Below, piece after piece: positions 43,785-53,599 of a DNA stretch of 64,000 bases. Every line of letters starts with the position of its first letter. The first letter of the stretch is position 1. A program made the translations under genes and the position numbers. Origin of the DNA: Vibrio mediterranei (lineage in GTDB: Bacteria; Pseudomonadota; Gammaproteobacteria; Enterobacterales; Vibrionaceae); assembly GCF_900088415.1 (NCBI RefSeq), contig NZ_FLLQ01000001.1, positions 930,001 through 994,000 on the forward strand, given 5' to 3'. Under the pieces are notes generated by a model. It was not told the DNA's origin. It worked only from the letters and a program-made list of their open reading frames with translations, and searched no databases.

Positions 43785-44975
43785 CTAGCAATAGGCTCTT
43801 GCGAACTTGCCAGCACAAGTCACGCTGTAGTTACCCGCAGAAGCAGGGATGAACACTGAATGACCGCGTTCAACCGAAATGATTTCGCCATCTAGATGCG
43901 TCAATACGATTGGCTCATCCAATGCAAATAGAATCTCTGGTGTTGTGACGTTGACAAATCGGTCTTGCTGGTCAACGTAGACGCTAAATTTAAAGTCTTC
44001 TACCGGAATTGGATAGTGCTCTGCACCATTATCCATTTCTGGTTGAGTTAACAACTCCTCACGCAGCTTAGGTTCAAAAATGGTACAAGAAGCCAGCTCT
44101 TCAACATCAATGTGTTTTGGCGTTAGGCCTGCACGAAGTACGTTGTCTGAACTCGCCATAATTTCAAGTCCAGTACCACGACAGTATGCGTGTGGAGTAC
44201 AAGCGTGAAGGAACATCGCTTCGCCCGGCTCAAGCGTCAATACGTGTAAGAATAATGGCGAGAAAAGACCGATATCACCAGGGTAGAGATCTTTTAGCCA
44301 TAAGATGAGTTCAAAGGTTTCGTCGCCTTGTTTGGTCTCAGCGAAAGCAAGCAACTTATTCAATGCCGTATCTTTTGCTTGGCCGTCAAGCTTCAGCATA
44401 CTAACAAACAACGCCTCAAGACCTGTTGCGTCCAGAGATGCTTTATAAGCATTAATAAGAGGCGCTAACTCCTCAATATTAAGCTGTTCGAAGTTGTTTA
44501 AGATCTCTTCATAAGAGCGGAAACCATTCATTGCTTGGTAACGTGTCAATGCGTAAACCAACTCTGGTTTATGGTTTGGATCTTTATAATTGCGGTTTGC
44601 TGCGTTACGGGCGATACCAGCGGCTTCTTCTTTGGCAAACCCTTGTTCTGCTTGAGCTTTGCTGGGGTGAACCTGAATAGACAAAGCGCTCGCTGCAGCA
44701 AGGACTTTGAACAGGTAAGGCAGCTCACCAAATTTCTGGCTAATGGCTTCACTCAAAACATCACTTAGGTTATCAGTAACAAACTGATCCAGACGCAAAG
44801 TCTTATCTGCGGTGACCACTTCAGAGCAGCCGCCTGGGTGTGCACCCATCCAGATCTCAGCTTGTGGTTTGTTATCTGGGTTGGCAATGCCAAACAGAGT
44901 GTTAATAGACGTCACGCTACCCCAAGCATAATCTTGGATTACGTTCTGCATAGGTAAGAAATGTTGATGTTTCAT
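43785..44975 (-). CDS. manA: Mannose-6-phosphate isomerase, class I
   Basis: A 396-residue zinc enzyme that interconverts mannose-6-phosphate and fructose-6-phosphate. Type I motifs are AWGSVTSI, LSIQVHPSKAQAEQGFAKE with metal ligands Gln and His, DPNHKPELVYAL, and the catalytic-domain GEAMFLHACTPHAYCRGTGLEIMASSDNVLRAGLTPKHIDV. It ends at its own terminator. It would link mannose phosphate, for example from the ManB-like enzyme at 2940, to glycolysis. Confidence 0.93.
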   Translation of the reverse strand: MKHQHFLPMQNVIQDYAWGSVTSINTLFGIANPDNKPQAEIWMGAHPGGCSEVVTADKTLRLDQFVTDNLSDVLSEAISQKFGELPYLFKVLAAASALSIQVHPSKAQAEQGFAKEEAAGIARNAANRNYKDPNHKPELVYALTRYQAMNGFRSYEEILNNFEQLNIEELAPLINAYKASLDATGLEALFVSMLKLDGQAKDTALNKLLAFAETKQGDETFELILWLKDLYPGDIGLFSPLFLHVLTLEPGEAMFLHACTPHAYCRGTGLEIMASSDNVLRAGLTPKHIDVEELASCTIFEPKLREELLTQPEMDNGAEHYPIPVEDFKFSVYVDQQDRFVNVTTPEILFALDEPIVLTHLDGEIISVERGHSVFIPASAGNYSVTCAGKFARAYC

Positions 44976-45307
44976 TTTTCAGTCCAAGCGATTATTAAAT
45001 TCTTCTGAGCAGCAATGTATCTTAATCATGGTGTCGAGATTTTGATCACTCTCATTTTGTCAGCACAAATTAGCAGACTTTAGAGTAAAACTGTATAGTT
45101 TTTAAGTAAGAGATTGAAAAAAGATATTCAACGCAGAAATGGTATCTTCGGGAAGAAACCAATCCATTAACCCGCTGTAATCAATACATTTTATTTCATA
45201 GCTTAAGCGGTTAGAGATTATTAACCGCTGAAGGGAACAGGCAAAAACTGTGATAGACCCAAGATACAATTTGGTTTATCACTCCTAGACAAATTGCCAT
45301 GAACATT
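44976..45307. other. Gene-free stretch between manA and gabT
   Basis: About 330 bp with the manA promoter somewhere near 44980-45100. Nothing else is supported. Confidence 0.5.
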
Positions 45308-45345
45308 AAAAAAGCCCCCTCGGGCTCGAATCGAGGGGGCTTATA
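45308..45345 (-). terminator. Terminator at the end of the gab/agu/puu operon
   Basis: AAGCCCCCTCG and CGAGGGGGCTT form a G+C-rich 11-bp stem; on the minus strand it is followed by six T. Confidence 0.85.
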
Positions 45346-45365
45346 TTATCCTACGTAACGTCGTT

Positions 45366-46640
45366 CTATTTCGCTACTTCTGCGATGATGGCTTCCAGTT
45401 TGTCTAAACCTTCTGCCAATACATCTGATTCAATCGTTAGTGGCGGGAGCAAGCGAATAACATTGGCTTTAACGCCACAAGACAACAGAATTAAACCGTT
45501 TTCTTGTGCTTTGCTAATCACCGCTTTGGTAACATCTTGAAGTGGTTGCCCCGATTGTGGATCGGTAAACTCAATCGCCATCATTGCACCAATGGTGCGA
45601 ATCTCACCAATCGCAGGCACCGTTTTTTGAAGCTCAGTCATACGCGCATTAACCACTTCACCAATACCTTGGGCTTTAGCGCATAGCTGCTCTTCTTCAA
45701 TTATCTTAAGCACTTCCAAAGCGGCAACACAGCCTAATGGAGAACCAGCATAAGTACCGCCTAAACCACCTGGTAACGCAGAATCCATAACTTCCGTTTT
45801 ACCTACAACAGCAGAGATTGGAAAACCACCAGCAATGCCTTTCGCCATCGTCATCATATCTGGTTCAATATCCAGATACTCCGTTGCGAACATTTTACCG
45901 GTGCGGGCAAAGCCTGTTTGGATTTCATCTGCTATTAGCATAATACCGTGCTGGTCACAAAGGCTGCGTAGTGCCTGAGCAAATTCCGCTGGCGCTTGGT
46001 AAAAACCACCCTCGCCCTGTACAGGCTCAAAAATGATCGCAGCAACGCGACTAGGTTCAATATCGCAAGCAAACAAATCTTGTAATGCCTGTAAGCTATC
46101 TTCTGTGCTGATGCCGTGGAACGCATTTGGATAAGGTGCATGGTAGATTTCGTTCGGGAAAGGACCGAAGCCCGCTTTGTATGGTGCGATTTTTCCAGTC
46201 AATCCCATGGTCATATTGGTACGACCGTGAAAACCACCTTTAAAGGCAATGACGCCGCTACGCCCAGTATGAGCACGTGCTACTTTCACCGCGTTTTCAA
46301 CCGCTTCGGCACCCGTTGTTAGGAAAATAGCTTTCTTTTCCGAGTCGCCCGGAGCAATGTCAGTCAGCTTTTCTGCCAGCTCAACAAAAGATTCATACGG
46401 TGTCACCATAGCGCAAGTATGAGAGAAGTTGTCGATCTGGGCTTTTACAGCGTCAGTGATGCGCGAGTTTGAGTGCCCAGTATTTGTCACCGCGATGCCC
46501 GCTGCAAAATCAATGTATTTGTTACCATCGACATCCCATACATGAGCGTTGTCAGCCTTCTCAACATAAAGTGGGTACAGCGCGCCCATACCCTGAGCGA
46601 TAACTTTGCTTCTTCTTTCGTGTAGTTGTTGGTTTTTCAT
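45366..46640 (-). CDS. gabT: 4-aminobutyrate aminotransferase
   Basis: A 424-residue class-III PLP transaminase that turns GABA plus 2-oxoglutarate into succinic semialdehyde plus glutamate. Motifs are FAAGIAVTNTGHSN, IIFEPVQGEGGFYQAP, LIADEIQTGFARTG and the PLP lysine in MAKGIAGGFPISA. It lies 32 bp downstream of gabD as the last gene of a minus-strand unit that starts with putrescine genes, so it would take the GABA made by PuuD. It could equally be named puuE. Confidence 0.93.
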   Translation of the reverse strand: MKNQQLHERRSKVIAQGMGALYPLYVEKADNAHVWDVDGNKYIDFAAGIAVTNTGHSNSRITDAVKAQIDNFSHTCAMVTPYESFVELAEKLTDIAPGDSEKKAIFLTTGAEAVENAVKVARAHTGRSGVIAFKGGFHGRTNMTMGLTGKIAPYKAGFGPFPNEIYHAPYPNAFHGISTEDSLQALQDLFACDIEPSRVAAIIFEPVQGEGGFYQAPAEFAQALRSLCDQHGIMLIADEIQTGFARTGKMFATEYLDIEPDMMTMAKGIAGGFPISAVVGKTEVMDSALPGGLGGTYAGSPLGCVAALEVLKIIEEEQLCAKAQGIGEVVNARMTELQKTVPAIGEIRTIGAMMAIEFTDPQSGQPLQDVTKAVISKAQENGLILLSCGVKANVIRLLPPLTIESDVLAEGLDKLEAIIAEVAK

Positions 46641-46672
46641 TGTTTAGTCCTTTATTTGTTACCGCTAGACGT

Positions 46673-48100
46673 TTAGTTGCCACCAAAGCACAGGTATTTC
46701 ACATCCATATATTCGTCGATGCCCTGCTTCGCACCTTCACGTCCAATACCCGACTGCTTCACACCGCCAAACGGCGCTACTTCTGTCGAGATAATACCTT
46801 CATTAATGCCGACCATGCCGTATTCCAGTGCTTCTGCTACTTTCCAAACACGGTGGATGTTCTGGCTGTAGAAGTACGACGCCAAACCGTAAATCGTGTC
46901 GTTCGCCATTTCGATAAGTTCTTCATCCGTATCAAAACGAATTACTGGAGCCACCGGACCAAATATCTCTTCTTGAACGATATCCATGCTGTGTTTCACG
47001 TCTTTGAGGACGACTGGCTGCATAAACAAACCGTCTAATTGTTTAAGAGGGGTGACAGGCACTGCACCTTGCTCTACCGCACGGTCAATCAGTGCTTGGA
47101 TGCCCTGTTTTGCACTTTCATTGATAACTGGTCCAATGTTGACACCTTCATCTAAGCCGTTTCCGACTTTTAGCTGCTGTACTGCTGCATCAAATTTCGT
47201 TACGAACTCATCGTACACTTTACTATGCACATAGAATCGGTTCGCACAGACGCAAGTTTGACCCGCATTGCGGAACTTAGAGGCCATAGCGCCCTGCACA
47301 GCTGCATCAATATCAGCATCATCGAAGACGATGAATGGCGCATTACCACCCAGTTCCATTGAAGTGCGTTTGATGTCTTTTGCGGCTTGTTGCATTAACA
47401 CACTGCCCACTTGAGTAGAACCAGTGAAAGACAGCTTGCGAATCAGTGGGTGAGAAGTGAAGATCGCACCGATTTTGCGTGAACTTTCACCTAGAACCAC
47501 TTGCAGCGCGTCTTTCGGAATGCCCGCTTGGTACGCGAGTTCCACAATTGCAAACGCAGACAGCGGTGTTGAATCCGATGGCTTAACAACGAAACTACAA
47601 CCGGCAGCCAATGCAGGACCTGCTTTACGTGTGATCATAGCGATAGGGAAGTTCCATGGCGTAATCGCACATGCGACACCAATAGGTTGCTTGATGGTTA
47701 CCAAGCGCTTGTCTGCCGTTGGTCCAGGAATGGAGTCACCGTAGGTGCGTTTGGCTTCTTCAGCAAACCATTCAATAAAGCTGGCACCATACAGAACCTC
47801 ACCCGCGGCTTCTGCCAATGGCTTACCCTGTTCAACAGTCATGATGCGAGCAAGGTCGTCTTTGTTCTCAAGAATTAGTTGATACCAGCGGTTTAATAAT
47901 ACTGCGCGCGACTTAGCTGGCACTTTGGCCCACTCTTTCTGCGCCACATGAGCTCGCTCGATCGCATCCATCAGCTCAGGTTCAGATGAAATAGGAGCAT
48001 GACCCACAAGTTCGCCTGTTGCTGGGTTTGTCACGGCTACAGCGTTGTCCGCTGCCGTTACCATAAAGGAGAGTAAGCTCTTATTATTTATTTGCTGCAT
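46673..48100 (-). CDS. gabD: Succinate-semialdehyde dehydrogenase
   Basis: A 475-residue aldehyde dehydrogenase that oxidises succinic semialdehyde to succinate. It has the cofactor region FPIAMITRKAGPALAAGCSFVVKPSD, the glutamate MELGGNAPFIVFDDAD and the catalytic cysteine in NAGQTCVCANR. The ATG follows AAAGGAA. It lies between aguA and gabT, completing GABA use. Confidence 0.92.
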   Translation of the reverse strand: MQQINNKSLLSFMVTAADNAVAVTNPATGELVGHAPISSEPELMDAIERAHVAQKEWAKVPAKSRAVLLNRWYQLILENKDDLARIMTVEQGKPLAEAAGEVLYGASFIEWFAEEAKRTYGDSIPGPTADKRLVTIKQPIGVACAITPWNFPIAMITRKAGPALAAGCSFVVKPSDSTPLSAFAIVELAYQAGIPKDALQVVLGESSRKIGAIFTSHPLIRKLSFTGSTQVGSVLMQQAAKDIKRTSMELGGNAPFIVFDDADIDAAVQGAMASKFRNAGQTCVCANRFYVHSKVYDEFVTKFDAAVQQLKVGNGLDEGVNIGPVINESAKQGIQALIDRAVEQGAVPVTPLKQLDGLFMQPVVLKDVKHSMDIVQEEIFGPVAPVIRFDTDEELIEMANDTIYGLASYFYSQNIHRVWKVAEALEYGMVGINEGIISTEVAPFGGVKQSGIGREGAKQGIDEYMDVKYLCFGGN

Positions 48101-48166
48101 GGTAATTCCTTTTGTTCCTACTCCTAGCTTTCGCTAGGAATGCTGTGGATAAAAAGCAGATGAATC

Positions 48167-49249
48167 CTAAGCGGGAATCTGCTGGGTAATGCAGTGAATA
48201 TTGCCACCGCCTAGTAAAACTTCTCGTGTTGGTATGCCAACAATCTCATAATCGGGAAGCGCTTTTGTCAAAATCTCGATAGCAATATCATCATACTGGT
48301 CATCAAGTAATGGTAAAAATATATGCCCGTTCACCATCAAAAAGTTAGCATAGGAAGCACTCAGTCGCTCACCTTCGTGACGATTCATACCATCGCTTGA
48401 TTCAATTCCATTCGCTTCTTCCTGCGAATAGTAAAGAGGACCCGGAACTGGGATTTTGACAATCTCAATGGCTCGACCTTGTGCATCAGTTTGTGCACTA
48501 AGCGCCGCATACGCTTCACGTGATAACTTAAATTGCGGATCAAACGGATCATCCGTCCAGCTTAGTACCACTTTTGCTGGAGCGACAACGTGAAGTAAGT
48601 TGTCGACATGCCCATCCGTTTCATCATTAAACAAACCGTTTGGAAGCCAGACGACCTTTTCGATACCAAGATATTCGGCTAGTAGCGCTTCTATCTGTTG
48701 TTTACTTAGTTCTGGGTTACGTCCCGGACTCAATAAGCATTCTTCAGTTGTGTATAACGTGCCTTCGCCATCGGTATGAATCGCGCCACCCTCCAGAACA
48801 AAAGGAGCGCGATAATGATCGATTCCCAACACATCACAGACGGATGCGGCAACTTTATCGTCATCACTCCAGTCTTCGTAAAGGCCGTTAAACTCGCCTC
48901 CCCAAGCATTGAATTTCCAACTGACGCCGCGTCTCTCTCCCGATGAATTCACTACAACAGTAGGACCGATATCGCGCATCCAAGAATCGTTGAATGCCAT
49001 TTCAACCAGTTTGACGGACGAGTGCAGCATGCTTCTTGCGGTTTCATATTGCGAAGAGCTTACAGCAACAGAAACACACACTGCGTCCGCAATCGCATTC
49101 GCCACGTTGGCAAAGGTTTGTTGCGCAGGTTTTGCACTAGCGCGCCAATTATCACGACGCTCAGGCCATGCCAACCAGACCTCTCTGACTGGTTCATATT
49201 CAGCTGGAAAATAGAAACCGTCTTGCTTTGGGGTCGTATCGAGTTTCAT
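48167..49249 (-). CDS. aguA: Agmatine deiminase
   Basis: A 360-residue guanidino-group-modifying enzyme that converts agmatine to N-carbamoylputrescine and ammonia. Family motifs are FYFPAEYEPVREVWLAWPER, FNDSWMRDIGPTVV, FVLEGGAIHTDGEGT, DGHVDNLLHVVAP and the catalytic GGGNIHCITQQ with Cys353. It follows aguB by 11 bp. Confidence 0.94.
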   Translation of the reverse strand: MKLDTTPKQDGFYFPAEYEPVREVWLAWPERRDNWRASAKPAQQTFANVANAIADAVCVSVAVSSSQYETARSMLHSSVKLVEMAFNDSWMRDIGPTVVVNSSGERRGVSWKFNAWGGEFNGLYEDWSDDDKVAASVCDVLGIDHYRAPFVLEGGAIHTDGEGTLYTTEECLLSPGRNPELSKQQIEALLAEYLGIEKVVWLPNGLFNDETDGHVDNLLHVVAPAKVVLSWTDDPFDPQFKLSREAYAALSAQTDAQGRAIEIVKIPVPGPLYYSQEEANGIESSDGMNRHEGERLSASYANFLMVNGHIFLPLLDDQYDDIAIEILTKALPDYEIVGIPTREVLLGGGNIHCITQQIPA

Positions 49250-49260
49250 CGGCTACCTCG

Positions 49261-50127
49261 TTACTTAGCTAAGCTCATTATGTCTTGATATAAGTCCGGA
49301 CGACGGTCACGGAACAGTCCCCACGCGTGACGCGCTTGCGCAGTGGCCTTTAGGTCAATTTCCGCATAGATGATAGTTTCACCTTCTCTTGGAGCTTCTG
49401 CCAACTTACCGCCAGTATGATCAGTGATGAATGATGAACCATAGAAGGTAGTTTCAATGCCATCATCCACTTCTACCCCTACACGGTTAGACGCGATAAC
49501 GGGTACAAGGTTGGCAGCCGAGTGGCCTTGCATAGTACGCTGCCAATGGTCACGTGAATCCAGAGATAGGTCTTGCGGCTCTGAACCAATGGCTGTTGGG
49601 TAGAAAATAGCTTCTGCACCGTTAAGCACTAAGCAACGTGCCAGCTCAGGGAACCATTGATCCCAACAAATACCTGCACCGAAAGTACCGAACTTGGTTT
49701 TCCATACTTTAAATCCTGTATCACCAGGGCTGAAATAGTATTTCTCGCTATAGCCAGGACCATCTGGAATATGGGATTTGCGGTAGTTTTCTAGTACCGT
49801 ACCATCTGCATCGATCATCACTAAAGAGTTGAAAAAGGTGTTTCCCGCTTTCTCAAAATAGCTCACAGGTATAACCACATTCAGTTCTTTAGCTAGCGCG
49901 CTAAGCTCTGTGATCAGACGAGAGTTATCCGTTTCTTCAGCAAGTTCAAAATACTTGGCTTCTTGCTTCTTACAAAAGTAAGGCGCTGCCATGAGTTCTT
50001 GAGGTAGTACAACATTCGCACCATTTGCCGCGGCTTCGCGAATCGCACCTTTAATTTTTTCTAGATTCGCTTCTAAATCCCAAGTTTTGGTTAACTGCAT
50101 CGCAGCAAATTTAACTACTCTACTCAT
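49261..50127 (-). CDS. aguB: N-carbamoylputrescine amidase
   Basis: A 288-residue nitrilase-family enzyme that hydrolyses N-carbamoylputrescine to putrescine, CO2 and ammonia. The triad is Glu (VLPQELMAAP), Lys (YRKSHIP) and Cys (GAGICWDQWFPE). Paired with aguA, it produces the putrescine that the puu genes use. Confidence 0.93.
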   Translation of the reverse strand: MSRVVKFAAMQLTKTWDLEANLEKIKGAIREAAANGANVVLPQELMAAPYFCKKQEAKYFELAEETDNSRLITELSALAKELNVVIPVSYFEKAGNTFFNSLVMIDADGTVLENYRKSHIPDGPGYSEKYYFSPGDTGFKVWKTKFGTFGAGICWDQWFPELARCLVLNGAEAIFYPTAIGSEPQDLSLDSRDHWQRTMQGHSAANLVPVIASNRVGVEVDDGIETTFYGSSFITDHTGGKLAEAPREGETIIYAEIDLKATAQARHAWGLFRDRRPDLYQDIMSLAK

Positions 50128-50205
50128 CGGATCTTCCTTTATCTATTCTTTGTTTGAGGCTGACTGAGTGCCTGTCATAGCAGGCACTTCTTGTTATTTT
50201 CTGAA

Positions 50206-51483
50206 TTAGATTGCTAGTTTGTCGCGTAAGTTGTAATAAGCCGCCCCCATCGCCGTCATTGGGATAGCAAAATGACGACCGCCAGGGAACGCGATGTGGG
50301 TTAAATCAGCGAACGCGTCAAAACGTTCTGCGTGTCCGGTTAGTGCTTCAGCCAACAGTTTGCCAGCAAGGTGAGTACAAGTAACACCGTGGCCACTGTA
50401 GCCCTGTAGGTAATAAATATTGTCTGCAAAAGCACCAAATTGCGGCATGCGGGAATAAGTCAGTAGGAAGTTACCCGTCCACTTATAATCAATACCGATA
50501 CCTTTTAATTGTGGGAAGATCTTCTCCATCTTAGGACGAATGATGCCTTCGATATTTTCTGGGTCACGAGCACCGTAAACTACACCGCCACCAAATAGTA
50601 AGCGCTTGTCCGCGCTAAGACGGAAGTAGTCCAATAGATAGTTGCAGTCTTCAACACAGTAATCTGATGGCAAGATCTCTTTAAGTTGCGCCTCGGAAAG
50701 GGGCTCAGTGGCTACGACCTGAGTACCACACGGGATCGCTTTATTGCTGATGTTTGGAGCAAGCCCACCAAGGTAAGCATTACCCGCAAGAACGATGTAT
50801 TTCGCTTTTACGCTGCCTTTTTCTGTATGAGCAACAGGATTGGCGCCTTTTTCCAGGCGAGTCACACCGGACTGTTCGAAAATTTGTCCGCCAAGTGCCG
50901 TTACAGCTGCTGCTTCGCCCAACGCCAGTTTGAGTGGGTGAATATGGCCACCACGCATATCCAGTAGAGCGCCTTTATAAGCAGTGGTACCGACTGCGGC
51001 TTCCACTTCGCTCGCATCCATCATACGAAGCTGATCGTTACCATAACGTTCCCAGTGCTTTTTGTGCTCTTCTAGACCTTTTAATTGCTTATTATTCAGA
51101 GCAGTAAACATTCCCCCCAGCTTGAAATCACAATCAATGTTATGTTTGTCGATAAGGCCGCGAATGATATCACCACCTTCAAAAATCATGTCACACAGTG
51201 CCTTAGCTTGCTTTTCACCATAGCGACTCTCAATAACGTCTACGTCGCGGCTATAGCTGTTAACAATCTGGCCGCCATTACGACCTGTCGCGCCGAACCC
51301 TACTTTCGCATTCTCCAGCACTACAACCTTAAAGCCTTTTTCTGCTAAATGAAGAGCTGAGGAAAGACCCGAGAAACCCGCGCCTACGACACACACATCA
51401 CACTCAATATTGTCTTGCAGTTGTGGGTACTCACTTACATTCGGGATTGAGTGAGCATAATATGAATCAGTATGTTTGTTCAT
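50206..51483 (-). CDS. puuB: Gamma-glutamylputrescine oxidase
   Basis: A 425-residue FAD-dependent oxidase (DAO family). The ADP-binding motif VCVVGAGFSGLSSALHLAE lies near the N-terminus, with GATGRNGGQIVNSYS after it. It oxidises gamma-glutamylputrescine to the aldehyde, making hydrogen peroxide. ATG 51483 has AAGGAA at 8 bp; the longer frame upstream overlaps puuC and lacks a site. It is separated from aguB by a small hairpin. Confidence 0.91.
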   Translation of the reverse strand: MNKHTDSYYAHSIPNVSEYPQLQDNIECDVCVVGAGFSGLSSALHLAEKGFKVVVLENAKVGFGATGRNGGQIVNSYSRDVDVIESRYGEKQAKALCDMIFEGGDIIRGLIDKHNIDCDFKLGGMFTALNNKQLKGLEEHKKHWERYGNDQLRMMDASEVEAAVGTTAYKGALLDMRGGHIHPLKLALGEAAAVTALGGQIFEQSGVTRLEKGANPVAHTEKGSVKAKYIVLAGNAYLGGLAPNISNKAIPCGTQVVATEPLSEAQLKEILPSDYCVEDCNYLLDYFRLSADKRLLFGGGVVYGARDPENIEGIIRPKMEKIFPQLKGIGIDYKWTGNFLLTYSRMPQFGAFADNIYYLQGYSGHGVTCTHLAGKLLAEALTGHAERFDAFADLTHIAFPGGRHFAIPMTAMGAAYYNLRDKLAI

Positions 51484-51514
51484 GGTTATATTCCTTTCGA
51501 TTACAGCTTCAGGC

Positions 51515-52999
51515 TTAAGGTTGGAGACGAATCCATGTCGTCTTGGTTTCAGTGAATTTTTCGATGGCATGAATCGACTTGTCACGTCCATTACCACTCA
51601 TTTTGAATCCACCAAATGGGACGGTCATATCGCCCTCGTTGTAGTTGTTCACCCACACAGAGCCAGCTTCTAACTGCTTTGCGACTCGATGTACGCGATT
51701 AATATTGTCACTCCAAAGTGCAGCGCCTAAGCCATATTTGGAGTCATTAGCAATAGCGATAGCTTCTTGCTCTGTTTTAAATGGAATGACGCATAACACT
51801 GGGCCAAAGATCTCTTCTTGAGCCACACGCATACTGTTGTCCACATTATCGAGAATCACTGGTTCAACAAAGGCGCCTTTACCGCCTGCGTCACCACCAC
51901 AGCGCAGCGTAGCCCCTGCATCTTGACCTAACTTAACGTAATCGAGCACTTTTTCTTTGTGTTCACGGTCGATAAGCGCCCCCATAGAAGACGTGGGATC
52001 CATTGGATCTTTAGGTATGAAACCCTGAGCTGCGCTAATCACTTTATCGATAAATACATCTTTAATGCTTTCGTGAACCAAAAGGCGTGTTGCTGCTACG
52101 CATACTTCACCTTGGTTATAGAAACAACCTGCGGCTGTTTCTGCAGCTGCGCGGTCAAGATCGGCATAATCATCAAAGACTATATTTGCGTTCTTACCAC
52201 CAGCCTCAGCCCAGACACGTTTTAGGTTAGTTTCACCGGAGGCAATCATAAGATGACCAGCCACACGAGTTGAGCCTGTAAAAGCGATACAATCTACATC
52301 TTCGTGACGTGCCAACGCTTCTCCCGCTTCATGGCCATAACCAGTAATAACTTGAAATACACCCGCTGGAATACCTGCTTGATTCGCCAGTTTGCCTAAG
52401 AAGATTGCCGTTAATGAAGACTTTTCTGATGGTTTTAGGATGACACTGTTGCCCGCAGCCAAGGCTGGACCTAACTTCCAACAACCAATCCATAGCGGGA
52501 AGTTCCACGGAACAACAGCAGCGACAACACCGATCGCTTGATGAGAGATAAAGGCGTGAACATCTTTTTCTGTAGGTGCAACTTCACCATAAACTTTGTC
52601 GATGGCTTCCGCATACCAGCGAATAGATTTCGCTGCGCCGGGAATATCCGTCGACACACTGTGTGCAATCGGCTTACCAGTATCAAGTGTTTCTAATAGC
52701 GCTAATTCTTCAACATTTTCATCAATAAGAGCAGCAAACTTCAACAGTACGTCTTTACGCGCCGCTGGAGCAATTTGACTCCATTCACCTTGTTTAAATG
52801 CTTGTCTTGCGTAATATACAGCACAATCAACATCGGCAGTTTGGCAACGTGCAATATTAGCAATGATTTCATCGGTAGCTGGGTTTACGACCTCTAGCGT
52901 CTTGCCATCTGCTGCTGCGGTATACTCACCATTTAGAAACGCTCTTTGCTCGATATTTAGAGCATTTCGTTGTTCAATCCATTGTTGCTGCGTTTTCAT
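51515..52999 (-). CDS. puuC: Gamma-glutamyl-gamma-aminobutyraldehyde dehydrogenase
   Basis: A 494-residue NAD(P)-dependent aldehyde dehydrogenase. Motifs are PWNFPLWIGCWKLGPALAAGNSVILKPSE, the glutamate in WAEAGGKNANIVFDDY and the catalytic cysteine in NQGEVCVAATRLLV. It oxidises the aldehyde made by PuuB to gamma-glutamyl-GABA. The ATG follows AAGGAGAG, and it lies between puuR and puuB. Confidence 0.92.
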   Translation of the reverse strand: MKTQQQWIEQRNALNIEQRAFLNGEYTAAADGKTLEVVNPATDEIIANIARCQTADVDCAVYYARQAFKQGEWSQIAPAARKDVLLKFAALIDENVEELALLETLDTGKPIAHSVSTDIPGAAKSIRWYAEAIDKVYGEVAPTEKDVHAFISHQAIGVVAAVVPWNFPLWIGCWKLGPALAAGNSVILKPSEKSSLTAIFLGKLANQAGIPAGVFQVITGYGHEAGEALARHEDVDCIAFTGSTRVAGHLMIASGETNLKRVWAEAGGKNANIVFDDYADLDRAAAETAAGCFYNQGEVCVAATRLLVHESIKDVFIDKVISAAQGFIPKDPMDPTSSMGALIDREHKEKVLDYVKLGQDAGATLRCGGDAGGKGAFVEPVILDNVDNSMRVAQEEIFGPVLCVIPFKTEQEAIAIANDSKYGLGAALWSDNINRVHRVAKQLEAGSVWVNNYNEGDMTVPFGGFKMSGNGRDKSIHAIEKFTETKTTWIRLQP

Positions 53000-53025
53000 A
53001 CGCTCTCCTTGGTTACCTCAAGGCG

Positions 53026-53583
53026 CTAGAATGCTTTTGGCGTGTGTGCACTTATCATTCTGCAAGCCTTATCGGAGTGATTAGTAAATTTATGTGGAAT
53101 CGTTGTATCAATAACGTAAGACTCCCCTGCCTTTATTAGGTAGGTCTCCCCGTTATATTCAAGTTCAACTTCACCACTTAATACGGTGCCGACTTCTTCA
53201 CCTTCATGCTTGATATTGGATGCGCCCGTTGTACTGTTAGGCCCATATTCTTCAATAAGAAAGCCGATTTCTTGTTTATTGCTGCCATTGTTAACCAACT
53301 TCATTGAGACATTTTCACTGCCAATTTCAATGAGGTCTTCTGGTTTAACTACGACCTTAATCTCTTTATTTTCTTGTTGCTCAAGAGTAAAAAACTCTGA
53401 AAGAGACAACGAAAAAACGTTCACTATTTTTTGCAGAGAACTCACCGAAGGACTCACTTTGGCATTCTCGATTGAAGAAATAGCGCTATGGGTGATGCCC
53501 GCTTTTTCTGCCAGTTCTCGTTGTGAAAGTCCTCGCTCTTTTCTTAGTTGAGCGATATTTTTACCAATCTGGTGGTTATCCAT
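53026..53583 (-). CDS. puuR: PuuR-type XRE-cupin repressor
   Basis: A 185-residue regulator with an XRE helix-turn-helix (IGKNIAQLRKERGLSQRELAEKAGITHSAISSIENAKVSPSVSSLQKI) and a C-terminal cupin (GEEVGTVLSGEVELEYNGETYLIKAGESYVIDTTIPHKFTN). E. coli PuuR represses the puu genes until putrescine appears. It lies between puuD and puuC, as in E. coli. ATG 53583 begins the helix-turn-helix domain, 16 bp after puuD. Confidence 0.92.
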   Translation of the reverse strand: MDNHQIGKNIAQLRKERGLSQRELAEKAGITHSAISSIENAKVSPSVSSLQKIVNVFSLSLSEFFTLEQQENKEIKVVVKPEDLIEIGSENVSMKLVNNGSNKQEIGFLIEEYGPNSTTGASNIKHEGEEVGTVLSGEVELEYNGETYLIKAGESYVIDTTIPHKFTNHSDKACRMISAHTPKAF

Positions 53584-53599
53584 GCATTCAGCCTCTAAA

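Noticed and set aside
46640..47038. Plus-strand open frame of 132 codons opposite gabD.
   Set aside because: It lies antisense to a well-supported dehydrogenase and has no recognisable domain or ribosome site.
48122..48139. Small hairpin CCTAGC/GCTAGG between gabD and aguA.
   Set aside because: Too short and with no T-run; likely an mRNA-processing or incidental structure.
50167..50188. Hairpin AGTGCCTG/CAGGCACT between puuB and aguB as a terminator.
   Set aside because: No T-run follows on the minus strand, and the genes belong to one pathway and probably one transcript.
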